This document shows positions 11,725 through 22,488 of a stretch of 64,000 nt of DNA, piece by piece (position 1 is the first letter of the stretch; each line of letters starts with the position of its first letter). Both the position numbers and the translations under genes were made by a program. The DNA comes from Symsagittifera roscoffensis. Lineage: Eukaryota; Xenacoelomorpha; Acoela; Convolutidae. The stretch spans positions 72,117,345 through 72,181,344 of the forward strand of contig NC_087065.1 of NCBI RefSeq assembly GCF_963678635.1, given 5' to 3'. The notes beneath the pieces were generated by a model. It ran no database searches, had not been told where the DNA came from, and saw only the letters and a program-made list of their open reading frames with translations.

Positions 11725-12797
11725 GGTAGTCGCATTTTTGCTACCACCAACATTCCTTAGATTGATCTTGAAAAGAAAACTCACTTGGAAACTTGTGTTA
11801 GATTATATAAAACATTTTAGTAAAATTGATAGCAGTTTCCTGAGAACTAAATTTCTAAGAAAATGTCTCGATAACGACATTATGCCAGATTCTTTACAGT
11901 TTTGCGTGCCGGATAACTGTGTTTTTTCGAATCAGGCGGTGCATAGCTTTCAATTGAGACTCCTGAGATCTGAATAAGCCAGGCAAATGCTCATACGGCT
12001 AAGGTATTGGGTAACATAGCAAAAGCAAGGGAGGGAGTGAGAAGGAGTATAGATGAGAAGTGGTGGCCTTCGGTAATGTTCGATCTGAACCTGCAAGCAA
12101 GGTGTAGTGTCAATAACCTGGTCAATCTTAGATGAAGTGATTTTGCCGCAGTGGGTGTGGGAAATCCTAAGTTTTGATCCAAAATGTCCTGTACGAGACA
12201 AATTCAATGAAATTCGTTTTCTTGCGGACATGGATAGTTTTTGTCTGAACTGAAGTTAAAGAGAATATCCGGAGAAAACATATGCGAGATTGAAGTAGCA
12301 GCAAAGAGATATGCTATGAACAAGAAGCAGACCCCCTTTGACAAAGGTGTTGAAAAAGCAAAAAAAGTTTTTGAACGAAAACGGTTTTCTGGCAGTGCCG
12401 TTTGATAAGGGGATGGATTTTTGTGTAATGAAAAAGGAGACATATGAGAAGAAACTGAAAGATTTACTACAAGCAAAACAATTTAGTGAAAGGAAGAATC
12501 TGACGGACAGCGTGATCATAAAAGTTGAAATATACATCAGCAAAGAATTAATCGCCATTAAAAATAAGGACGAGATTAGTGAAGCGCCGTATACTAGGTT
12601 GAGATCAAGAGGGGCGCAGTCGGCTAGGCTGTATGGACAAGCAAAAGTACACAAACAAGGCACGTAACTTTGTCCCGTCCTTTCCTTACCTGGTAGCTCA
12701 TATGACCACCTAAACAAAAAAATTGGCAAGATACTTTGATAAAAATGAGGGGGCAAACACAGAAACGTACACTCAAATGGCCAGGGAGATCTTGAAA
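11725..12797 (+). pseudogene. Penelope-like element fragment (unit 1)
   Basis: N-terminal half of a Penelope-type RT in broken frames. The early segment includes FLRKCLDNDIMPDSLQFCVP. A later one has VPFDKGMDFCVMKKETYEKKL, then SARLYGQAKVHK near 12625-12660. A DKG-type motif followed by a R-LYG-PKVHK-type motif in this order is characteristic of Penelope-like RTs. The copy is cut at 12797 by the duplication junction. Unit 2 holds the longer version (17790-20070). Confidence 0.8.
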
Positions 12798-12836
12798 ACT
12801 TAACCAATGGACCATAGTTACATCGGGAGATAGATA

Positions 12837-13652
12837 GTGCGGTTGGATGGTTACAACATGATCATTGAACACAGAACGAGGGACAAGCATCAAAATGCCG
12901 ACAGCTTGAGCAAGAAGACGGAGTTCTACGAGAGACAGGAGGAAAGGGAGGCTGATAGACCGGAGATCAAAGATGGTTTTTCTTTTATGGACAAGGAAAC
13001 ATATGACAGCCTACCAATTACCAACTGAACATACAGCAAAAGAAATTCTCAAAAGAGTTTAAGGGATGCCGATGGAAACAATGCTCAAGTTGAAGATAGT
13101 GAGGGAAACGCTGAAGGCAAACGGCTACGACCTCGACGAAGTGGAAACAGGAAAGGTGACAGTAGGAGAGGATTTAAGGAGACTACTCGAGAGACTGGCA
13201 GACGACAAACCTATGGTCTCGGAAAGTGGTTAAGAAAGACCGGAAGTCACCATATTGAAAAGAGGTGAAGAAAAACATGACGGGGACTCGATGAAAAAAA
13301 GGGAGCCAGAAAAAAGGAGGCGGTGCGAACACTACTCGAGAGAATCCAGGAAGAAGTACTGAGGCGGACGACGATACGAAGGAAGAGAGTGTCCATCAAG
13401 GAGGAAGCTGAACACCTTGGACTATATCAAGAGTCCGGGGAGTGGCCGAAACCAGAAAGGGATGTTGAGGAAGAGAAATTGTCCGGGGAGTCGGAAGAAT
13501 GGGTCGATGGTTCGGAGGAGAGTGACGATGAGCAAGACATTCTTTGCACAATATTAGCTGAAGAAAAAATGAGGTACCAAGACAGGCAGTTGCAAACAGA
13601 CACTTCGTCAGGGAATCACAACCTGGAAAATCATGACGCGTATGGAGGGTAA
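12837..13652 (+). pseudogene. RNase H tail and acidic spacer (unit 2)
   Basis: Copy of 7209-7886. The first part (12837-13028) lacks the stop present in unit 1 and reads through DKHQNADSLSKK and FMDKETYDSLP. The charged spacer follows at 13323-13652. The segment 13084-13222, missing in unit 1, encodes a further Lys/Glu-rich stretch. The same domains are described under copy T2. Confidence 0.7.
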
Positions 13653-14021
13653 GAGTTTGAGAAGATAGCAGTGTCAAAAAAACCATTCAGGAAGCTATCC
13701 TGCAATCAAACATCAGGACGAGTCTAGAACCAGAGGACGACAGGGAGGTCTTGAGAAGGATAGTTTCTGTGAAGCTTAAAGACGACATCCACAATCATTG
13801 GAGAACTGAACGGTTAAATGATGGCGTTAAAGGAACACGTCAAAGCGAGATACAGGCTGTCAATACGAGCCCAGAAGAATGACAAAATGACGACCAACCT
13901 CTCAAAATGGATTCGGACGGGAGTGAAAGAGAAGGGAGACCTGGAAGAGGATAGTTACAACAACAGATTGAAAAACCTCAAAATACCCACATGTTTCCTT
14001 GTTGTCATTATTTTGAAGTAA
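13653..14021 (+). pseudogene. Spacer end toward integrase (unit 2)
   Basis: A stop at about 13650 is followed by a frame encoding ALKEHVKARYRLS and NDKMTTNLSKWIR. The same segment directly precedes the integrase zinc region at 30480-30600. The frame ends at 14021 in AT-rich sequence where the LINE remnant begins. This shows that the LINE fragment interrupts the Ty3 element just before its integrase. Confidence 0.6.
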
Positions 14022-14091
14022 TGTAACTAACTAAAACCGAAAACCGAAAGTTAGCGACAGATCAAACTTAAAATGTCACTTTAACCTTGAT

Positions 14092-15949
14092 AACCTTGAT
14101 TATCTTAATAAGCCTTGATGCTAATTTTTTTAAGGATGAATTAAATGATGCATATAAAGAATAATTGGGATCTCGAGCAGGTTTTGGCGTGCTCAAAGTG
14201 AACTCACTGATGAAGTGCTCGAAAGAGTGTAGGTTTTTGTTGTGGGACAAAATCCAGTTCACTGATAATCACGGCACAATTTTTCAACGTAATTGTCTTC
14301 GTACTTTCATTTGTAATCTTTCTAGTGTCCTTCCCAGAGTCAAAATATCTAATGATTATACATCCCATTCCCAACCTGCCTACAAAGCGCGTTATCAACT
14401 TTCTTATTTGAATAAAAAGACTCGACCTAATAGCTTTCGATTGCACCCCTATAGGCGTCATCGTAAATTTGATTAAAATCAAATTATTTTCTCTTACTTT
14501 TGGGGTTACAATCAAAATACCATCAAATTTTCAATTATGATGAGGGCTTTCGTCAATCAACGGCAAATTTTTTTCAAGTTTGTTCTACTATTTCAATTTA
14601 ACAAATTTTCTACTACTCTTAGTCGTAAGTAGTTTATCTGAATTTTTTTTGTGATAGCAAAGACCTAGTAGGTTACGTTGTTTAGAATAAAAGAAACAGA
14701 ACAAACTGTTTTCCATGGGTTGCCAAGTTTCCTAACAATGGATTTTTTCCAAAACAGCGCCTCTCCAAATAATACTTGAACTTTAGAACTATGTGATTTT
14801 TGGTTTTTTGGAAACTTGGCGTCAAACGAGCAAAAAGTATGGGCTCTAGATAGTAAAAAACTCGTTTCATTTAGATGTGACAGATCAGTCGAAGCCAGCA
14901 GGAAAACAAAAGAAGGCGGCGCATGCTTTTAGTGCCAAAAAAATTAATTCAAAATTAAGCCAAGACTTAAATGTTTTGCACAAAAAAAGACAGTCCTTGG
15001 ATTGAACTTGTGAACTTGAAGCTGCATCCAATAAAAAAGAAACAACCATTCGCTTAAAGATATCTTACAATCCAACCAAGCAAAGTAAACAAAACTGAAT
15101 TTCACGAAAAATTTGCTAAATCAATTGACTATGCTCAACCATTTATTACTAAAAAATTAATTTTAGTCGATTGTTACCTAAATTATTTCAACCTTTACGG
15201 TAAAGATTCCTTTGAAGGAGTTCTCCCACTAGACACTTTTGATGTTACTAATTAAATAGTTCCAACTCACTCGAAATCTTCAGCGGATTACATTAATACC
15301 AATCTTAGTTTAGAAGACAAAACGAACAAATCAATCCTATTCACAGCTTCTAAGAACAGATCACTTGGTACTTATTTTCTTCTGAATTTCCTAATTCTTC
15401 TTTCTTCTTAATTTTGCGCTTATATTTATCATAAACGAAAAACATATGATAAGAAAAACTACTCAAAAAATGATTTAAATCAAATTGGTCAAAAACAAAA
15501 TGAGATAGTTTCTACCAGTAAAGTACCCCAGAAGCAAGGTTGATTATTTATGGTCGAAGAGTAATAGAAAAAATGAAAATATATGCTCCTCAAACTTTAG
15601 TATTTATGAGTTGTGATAAGCCAAAGACAAATTTACAAGTTAAATTTTTTCAGATCGCAGTACTTCAATTCAAAAAAACTGAATGAGAAAAATGGCACAT
15701 TATTCAAGACACAAGAAACTCAAAGAAATATATTAACAACACTTCTTTTTTAAAAAGTCCTTTCGGAGAAACCATAAAAATAGCTTCAAAATGACAGGTC
15801 TGTTTAGCTATAAGGTTTCAACACTAGTTTGATTCTATGAAAAAGGAACCAGAAGCTGTCCCATTGTAGAACCACGTAAAAGAAATCCAAAAAAATACGT
15901 TTTCTTTCACATTTCTAAGTACCTCAGAGTAAAAAAGATAACTTCTCAA
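14092..15949 (+). mobile_element. Dead LINE, 5' part (unit 2)
   Basis: Near-identical copy of 8030-9880, including the 103-codon frame (14165-14476). No intact domain. It differs by scattered substitutions and small indels. Confidence 0.45.
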
Positions 15950-17071
15950 TTTTTCAGATCTTTGATTGTTTTGTAAGTATTGTAAAAATTTATAATCCTG
16001 ATGTTTCCTAAAATGTGCAAAAAGTTTGAGTTAACACTTCAAATTTCTTATAACTTCTCAAACTTATTGCAAAAAAACGGCAAGGCCCATCTGACATTCC
16101 ATCTCCTAAAATTGGTTTTAATGAAACGAAGCATCTTAATTTTCTTCTCAACGATTAATCAACAATTTCGTTGCTTGCTCATTATTAGATATCTCAAACG
16201 CTTTTGATTCGTTTGACCATACCCATTTAAAACAAAAACTTCAACAATTAATATTTTCTGAATCGGGTATAGATTTGATAAGTTCTTTCATAGGCGACAG
16301 ATTTCAGAGAAGAGTAGTACATAATCAGACCGGGTCACAATTCCTCAAGGTGTCCCATAAGACACTGCATTAGAACTTCTCATTTTTTACGTGTATTAGA
16401 AATATCGTAATAAGCAACTGACTAACTCATGCAAAATCTCTCAAAATTCAGATGACAAAAATCCTTTCTGTGATGATAAAAAGATCTAAACTGCAATCAA
16501 AGAATTTGAAAAAAAGTTCAATTTTTAACAAAAATTTTTTAGAGGCATTTATCCCAAGTTAATGCTACGAAACGAAGCTTATCATCTTGAGAAGAAAATT
16601 TTAAAGAAAATCCTGGAAAAAAAACGCAATTGCCGTGGCCGAAAAATTTTCTGAAGAAAAAATCAATGTTAAATATTTCTGGGTAAAATTAGACCAATTT
16701 TTGACATTTCAAAACGAAGTGAAATTGATTTTAAGAAAAATAGCCTGCGTGATTAAAACACTACATTCGATCTAAATCTTTTTCCTATCAAAACAAGACT
16801 ACTCCTCATGGACGCACTCGCTGTCAGTCACCTACTCTATCCTACCATCAATTTAAATGGAATTTCAGCAAACTTGTCAATCTCATTAGAAAGACAGTTA
16901 AGCTGGGCAATTACACTTTCTTGTGATCGTGCAAGATTCAATTTATCATCTGATCTCAAATTAAAATTTATTATACTAATAACAACAACGAATCAATTAA
17001 CGAAAATCGATTTTTTTTCTTTGCCATTTGTACAGAATTTTACTACCGCTTTTTGTTCAAAATGTCAATAG
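15950..17071 (+). pseudogene. LINE reverse transcriptase remnant (unit 2)
   Basis: Copy of 9881-11006 with independent substitutions and frameshifts. The C-terminal DALAVSHLLYPTI segment is open at 16808-17071. The motif A region is frame-broken here near 16200. Confidence 0.65.
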
Positions 17072-17084
17072 TGTTTGAGTTAAA

Positions 17085-17710
17085 ATGGCAATGATTGTAG
17101 CTGCCAGCTCCCTTTATCGCAGCGTGAAAGGTCTTGAGCTAGAGGAACGGAGAGAGACGCAGCAAAAGGTCTACGCAGTTCCCGGCCTTTCTTTGAACCC
17201 TAATACCTTGAACAGGGGGAGTATTTTGCTAGTTTTATTGGAACAGCAACCTGTGGCAAGTAAGCAGGTTATCCTCTGGCACGATGTGCTGAACAATACA
17301 TTATCATCCCATCGCACATGCCCTTCCCACTTGATGAACTACTGGCGCATCTACAATCGAAGCGAAAACAAGTAAGTGCCATTGTCTACTGCAGGAGAAC
17401 GGGCACTCCCGATATTTTTGAGGGTCTGCGGAAGACAGAGATAATCGTCATAAAGACAACCGGTAACCCTATCTCTAGAGGCAATAGACAAAATCTTGAG
17501 GTCCTCGGAGAGTATATCCAACTGCACCATTCAAGTGAATTGGAATTTAAATCATTACGGGTGGTGCTGTCCCATCGAGACTACCTGCTAGGATTTTTCT
17601 CAAAGATACGGGCCCAGACAAAGAAACCATCGCAGGGACGCCGCCGGGCAAAGGCGCGGATAGTGGACGTGTTGGCTGAGGACCTTCAGCTGGAGCCGAA
17701 CGACCAATAA
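17085..17710 (+). pseudogene. ORF X, conserved but unrecognised (unit 2)
   Basis: Copy of 11020-11646. The second frame, 17318-17710, is longer than in unit 1 and ends in a basic stretch followed by DVLAEDLQLEPNDQ. The premature stop of unit 1 (11586) is a sense codon here, so unit 2 is closer to the ancestral state. Function unknown. Confidence 0.5.
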
Positions 17711-17789
17711 GAGGTAAGATAATGTTGGGGCTGTTTTTTTCGTTGTTGAGTGCCACATGAGTTTAAGTGCTCGTGGCCTGCAAAGAAGA

Positions 17790-20070
17790 GGTAGTCGCAA
17801 CTTTGCTACCACCAACATTCCTTAGATTGATCTTGAAAAGAAAACTCACTTGGAAACTTGTGTTAGATTATATAAAACATTTTAGTAAAATTGATAGCAG
17901 TTTCCTGAGAATTAAATTTCTAAGAAAATGTCTCGATAACGACATTATGCCAGATTTTTTACGGTTTTGCGTGCCGGATAACTGTGTTTTTTTCGGATCA
18001 GGCGGTGCATAGCTTTCAATTGAGACTTTTGAGATCTGAATAAGCCAGGCAAATGCGCATACGGCTAAGGTATTGGGTAACATAGCAAAAGCAAGGGAGG
18101 GAGTGAGAAGGAGTATAGATGAGAAGTGGTGGCCTTCGGTAATGTTCGATCTGCACCTGCAAGCAAGGTGTAGTGTCAATAACCTGGTCAATCTTAGATG
18201 AAGTGATTTTGCCGCAGTGGGTGTGGGAAATCCTAAGTTTTGATCCAAAACATCCGGTACGAGACAAATTCATTGAAATTCGTTTTCTTTCGGACATGGA
18301 TAGTTTTTTGTCTGAACTGAAGTTAAAGAGAATATCCGGAGAAAACATATGCGAGATTGAAGTAGCAGCAAAGAGATATGCTATGAACAAGAAGCAGACC
18401 CCCTTTGACAAAGGTGTTGAAAAAGCAAAAAAAGTTTTTGAACGAAAACGGTTTTCTGGCAGTGCCGTTTGATAAGGGGATGGATTTTTGTGTAATGAAA
18501 AAGGAGACATATGAAAAGAAACTGAAAGATTTACTACAAGCAAAACAATTTAGTGAAAGGAAGAATCTGACTGACAGCGTGATCATAAAAATTGAAATAT
18601 ACATCAGCAAAGAATTAATCGCCATTAAAAATAAGGACGAGATTAGTGAAGCGCCGTATACTAGGTTGAGATCAAGAGGGGCGCAGTCGGCTAGGCTGTA
18701 TGGACAAGCAAAAGTACACAAACGAGGCACGTAACTTCGTCCCGTCCTTTCCTTACCTGGTAGCTCATATGACCACCTAAACAAAAAAATTGGCAAGATA
18801 CTTTGATAAAAATGAGGGGGCAATCATAGAAACGGACACTCAAATGGCCAGGGAGATCTTGGAGAAGATAGAACTGGACTCTGATGAGATTATAATCTCT
18901 CTTCATGTACAGAGTTTATCCACTAATGTCCCGCTCAAGGAAGTTGTTAAAACAGCCCTGAGGAGATTATATGAGCAAATCAATCCTCCGGAAATATCTC
19001 GCAAAACTATGAAAAAAATACTAAATTTGGCAGTGAGCTAGGTACACTTTAAATGCAATGTCTTGTGGTATGTACAAAAAGACGGTTAAGCAGGGGGCGC
19101 CTCTCTTACAGTAATACTGGCCAATTTGTGGCTGTGCCATATGAGGATAACAAGGAAGTCTGCCCTGGATGTCAGAAAAAGGTGACATATCGAACTTAAG
19201 GAGTAGGAAGCGAAACTGTTTTGAATTGGTACCACTTAGTGTGTGGTAACATATTGGAATCCGAATATGTAGACACCGCTAAAACAGTATGGTATTGCAT
19301 GAATTGCAAAAAACATCAAGAAGCAGATCGGACTCAGAATGGTGTTAAACTTCTTCTAGGATGTGTAAATGACATATTTAGAACTATCAAGGGCAATCCT
19401 GTGGTAGTCCTCGGGGCTGCCAATAAGTTGCATCCAATCTTGCAACTCATCATAAAAAATTTGATAGTAACGGTAATGTGGTCTTTTTGGAATTAAACTT
19501 CAACGTGGACTCAGGAAAAAGGTCACATGTGGGTGGTACCAAAAACCCACTAATACCGGCGCGATTCTAAATTTTAGAGGTTGCGCACCTTTGCACTACA
19601 AGAGAAAGGTTATTGAAGGGACGGTCCATAGGGTTTTCAGAATTACCCACCATGGGAAAATTTTGACAGGGCATTGAAAAAAATGGGTTCAAAATTAATA
19701 TCCGAAAAATTGGTCGAACAGGGTAGTGTTTGAAACTCTTAATAAGATCCTTGACGGATAGAAAAAATTGGAGGTGACGGCAACAGAACCGAGAAATGAT
19801 GAACGGTTGAAAGGTGCACCCAACCCTTTTTCGAATGCAATATCGAGGCAATCCAACTCAACTGATAGCTGCAAAGTTTCGGCAAATATCCGGGGCAGCA
19901 GTCAGCACTTGTTAGAATGTAATAAGGAGGTAGGCGGTACTGCTGAGCTAAAGTCAGATATTAAAGACCAAGCAGTCAACGCTCAGAAGCTACTAGCACT
20001 AGAGGCTTTGCATATTTGGAGGGAGAGGCCGAAAATAAACACACGAGTGAATTTAGGAGCCGGGAATTAA
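17790..20070 (+). pseudogene. Penelope-like element, longer copy (unit 2 and beyond)
   Basis: Relic of a Penelope-like RT plus C-terminal endonuclease. N-terminal part at 17790-18470; DKGMDFCVMKK and RLYGQAKVHK at 18470-18725; then EIIISLHVQSLSTNVPLKE at 18885-18940 (motif A region, with the catalytic Asp replaced), and ILANLWL near 19105-19130. A PHD-like finger follows (19161-19307), then a degraded YVDD-type region (GCVNDIF). The end near 19990-20020 contains KLLALEALHIWRERPKIN, as in GIY-YIG-type C termini of this class. Many stops. The element is dead. Confidence 0.75.
19161..19307 (+). other. PHD-like zinc finger inside the Penelope-like frame
   Basis: The frame reads CPGC at the start, NWYHLVC in the middle and WYCMNC at the end, matching the C4HC3 spacing of a PHD finger. 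The third and fourth ligands, expected at SETV, are substituted, and a TAA lies between. PHD fingers bind histone tails or other peptides. Here the finger sits between the RT palm segment and the degraded YVDD-type motif of the same frame. Confidence 0.6.
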
Positions 20071-21239
20071 CACTAAAATTGTAGTCCATGTATAACATAG
20101 CTAAAATTCAAAAAACTGACTTGTAAGAATCCAAAATATTCCATAATTGAAATTTTATAACAGTGAAAGAACAAAAAAACTCAAAAAAACTCAAAAATTT
20201 ACGCTGTTTTTAAAGATCGAGAAAAAAGTGCTTTTTATTTCATGAGAATGCCACCGAATATTTCAGTTTTAATTTAGAATGCTAAGCATTCGAACACCTA
20301 TTTTTCGGTTGTCCCTCGCTACATCCTTCAAGAAACAAATTACAGATTAACAATTGGCGTGACTTTTTTGTATCATCGAACATTGCAAGGCTTAAGTATG
20401 TTGTTGCGGTTATTCGTGGTGCATATTCAAAATCATCGACGTCATGGAAAATCAGCTTGCAAAATTTTGTGTCATGAGAAGTATGCAAGATACGAAATAC
20501 AAATTGCTCCTTCTGATAAAAACTACCAAGGATATTTTAGACATCAGCAACAAACCAGGATACCCAGTATCCGGTAAAAGTAATGTCAATTGAACAAAAA
20601 CTTCTAAGAAGTAGAAGGTAGATATTTCAAGCGTACCAGGATACTCTGTATCCGGTACTAAAAAATGAATTTTGAGCTCAAGTCACAGAAAGAACAAAAA
20701 ACAATTTGCCGACCAGGACACTCAGTATCCGTTTGAACAAAAAAAGTACAGAAACAGTTCAGAAACTATCTAGACGAGCTCTCAACAATTTAGAAGGTGT
20801 TTCTTGTGTCAACAATTAGATTTCTAACTCGATGAGTCGTTTTCGATAAGTATGATGTTGTTTGATGTACATATTGATTATGAAACTCTCAACTAAAAAA
20901 ATTTAATTTACAATTCAAAAAAAACTTACAGGAAAATGTTATTAACGATTACCCGAATTATTATGTAATTACAGTTGTTCAAATTTGATTGGTCAAAAAA
21001 ATTTTAGAGCATTTTCTGACACGTTTCTCATTTTTTCAGATCTTTGATCGTTTTGTAAATATTGTAGAAAAACACTTTTAAACCTGATGCACAAAGTGTG
21101 CTAAAACATTTGAATTAACAGTTCACAATTTTTATAACAACAACGTTTCTTGAATGGAAAGTAATTTGCCGTTTCTGGAGAAAAAACACCTCTTATTAGC
21201 AACTTACGAAAAATTTCAATATGTAACAGTCACCTAAAC
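20071..21239. mobile_element. AT-rich LINE debris with hairpin repeats
   Basis: No gene. At 20275-20490 one frame reads FEHLFFGCPSL and later NWRDFFVSSNIAR, resembling the C-terminal zinc segment of LINE ORF2 proteins. At 21020-21150 the sequence resembles the LINE part at 9890-9990. Between them are three spaced copies of a GGATAC...GTATCC hairpin. Confidence 0.45.
20554..20731. repeat. Three spaced hairpin repeats
   Basis: ACCAGGATACnnnGTATCCGGT-type hairpins occur at 20554-20575, 20633-20658 and (imperfect) 20712-20731, about 79 bases apart. The middle one is extended to a GTACC/GGTAC outer stem. Confidence 0.7.
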
Positions 21240-21417
21240 ATGAACACAACAAACAAACAAATTGTATTTTGCCGCAAGAGTCGAGGGGATTACATTGAAA
21301 ACTCTTTCTCAAAACTCTTTCGTCAAAATTTAAGAATTTGGAACACGTTACATGATGAGAAAATCAAATTCAAGAATATCCTTAGCTACAGAAAAAATTT
21401 AAATAAATGTGCCAGTC
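21240..21417 (+). pseudogene. LINE C-terminal fragment
   Basis: A short frame includes VFCRKSRGDYIENSFSKLF and RIWNTLHDE. The pattern of Arg/Lys then a WN-L-P-like segment resembles the C-terminal end of LINE ORF2 proteins. It is cut at 21417, exactly where the LTR starts (TGTGCCAGTCG), so the LTR element may have inserted here. Confidence 0.35.
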
Positions 21418-22488
21418 GTTCATATTTGGAAGTTTGACCTTGAGCAACGCAAAAGACATGAATTTGGGGTGAAATGCAAATTTTCGAAATTTCGAATTGA
21501 GCATGTCTTGCTCAAGTTTCTCGCGACAACTGAAAATATCAAAACAATAAGATTCGAACTACAATCGCTGGAAAGTAGTCAACATTAGCAGCGGAAAATT
21601 GTTATTCGCAATTTCCGATACATAAGTCAAAAGAGAGTAGAGCTGTCTTTTTCGAAACAGAAGGCAGAGTGATCGCGAGTAAAGAAGAGATATGTTAGAA
21701 GTGGACCAGAGTGAACCTTCGGTGGAAAGGTGGACAACCGAAATCTCCCTATGGTCCAGAAGCAAAACTTGTCTCTTGGGTTAAAACTGACCTATTCAAA
21801 ACTCCTTGAGTTAAACCTAATTACTCATCAATTCTAGAGTTACTTATTTATTTAGTTACTCAATTCTAGAGATTGTGCTGGTATGTGAGTACCCAATTGA
21901 AACTTCTTGAGTGTGTTTTATATTGTTATGTTAAGTTAGGGAGAGTTTTTAGGTTGATCCATCTGAAATGGATCAAAGGTCGGTTGTCTAATAAAAAGTA
22001 ACTATACTTAAGGTTCCGACCCTGTTTTTAATGGCGTTCGCGTATTTAAGGTATTTTGAGACCTAAGTATGGGAACGTTCTTATTTTCTAGAGTGGGAGG
22101 GTATTTTGGTAGTGGCCGTTTGAGGTAGAAGCTGTAACAAAGGTTTTAGTCTCACGTCGCAAGTGAACCGAATTGGCTCCGACCGCTTGAGGTAGAAAAA
22201 CACAAGATATAGTGTCCCTGACTCTTGAGCCAATGGTTATAGGGACAATTTTTTTTTAACCTCATATGTGTCTTAAGTAGGCGACTGTTACATAGTGTTT
22301 TTATGGCGCTTTTGGGTGTTTTACGACATCAAGACTACGGGATTAAATCCAGTTGACACAGCTCCGGGCTACATGCCCATTCTAGAGTACCGGTGGTGCG
22401 GTTAAACGGGAACGTAATCACCTTTTGGTTGTACCGCGTTAGCTTTTTAAGAAAACTTGATGAGAAAACTTCCCGGTGCGCTTTACCA
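21418..22488 (+). mobile_element. Long LTR of the Ty3/Gypsy element
   Basis: A copy of this sequence lies at 37795-38658, directly after a polypurine tract, and both begin TG (TGTGCCAGTCG and TGTATCAGTCG). That places the left boundary at 21418. It contains AATAAA within GTCTAATAAAAAGTAAC (near 21990), a likely polyadenylation signal. The right boundary at about 22488 (TTTACCA) is chosen because a CA end falls just before the tandem-duplicated leader. Length about 1.07 kb. No coding potential. Confidence 0.7.

Larger units (their letters stand above)
7174..12799. repeat. Tandem duplication, unit 1 (5.6 kb)
   Basis: Unit 1 starts in the RNase H remnant (TAACCAATGG at 7174) and ends inside the Penelope-like element near 12799. 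Unit 2 begins with the same TAACCAATGG at 12801. At both left edges the flanking bases read TTGAAAAC, so the junction has a short microhomology. Identity by eye is very high across the LINE, ORF X and Penelope parts. Unit 1 has since lost 139 bp and about 302 bp relative to unit 2. Confidence 0.85.
12801..18865. repeat. Tandem duplication, unit 2
   Basis: This is the second copy of the unit at 7174-12799. It runs on without a break into the remainder of the Penelope-like element, so the right edge here is the ancestral one and the left edge of unit 1 is the ancestral left one. It retains a 139-bp spacer segment and the 13798-14100 segment (including repeated AACCTTGATTATC-type sequence) that unit 1 lacks. 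Confidence 0.85.

Noticed and set aside
12256-12807. 183-codon minus-strand frame
   Set aside because: Shadow of the Penelope-like coding strand; hydrophobic Phe-rich text is typical of antisense to Lys-rich sequence. The same applies at 18016-18823.
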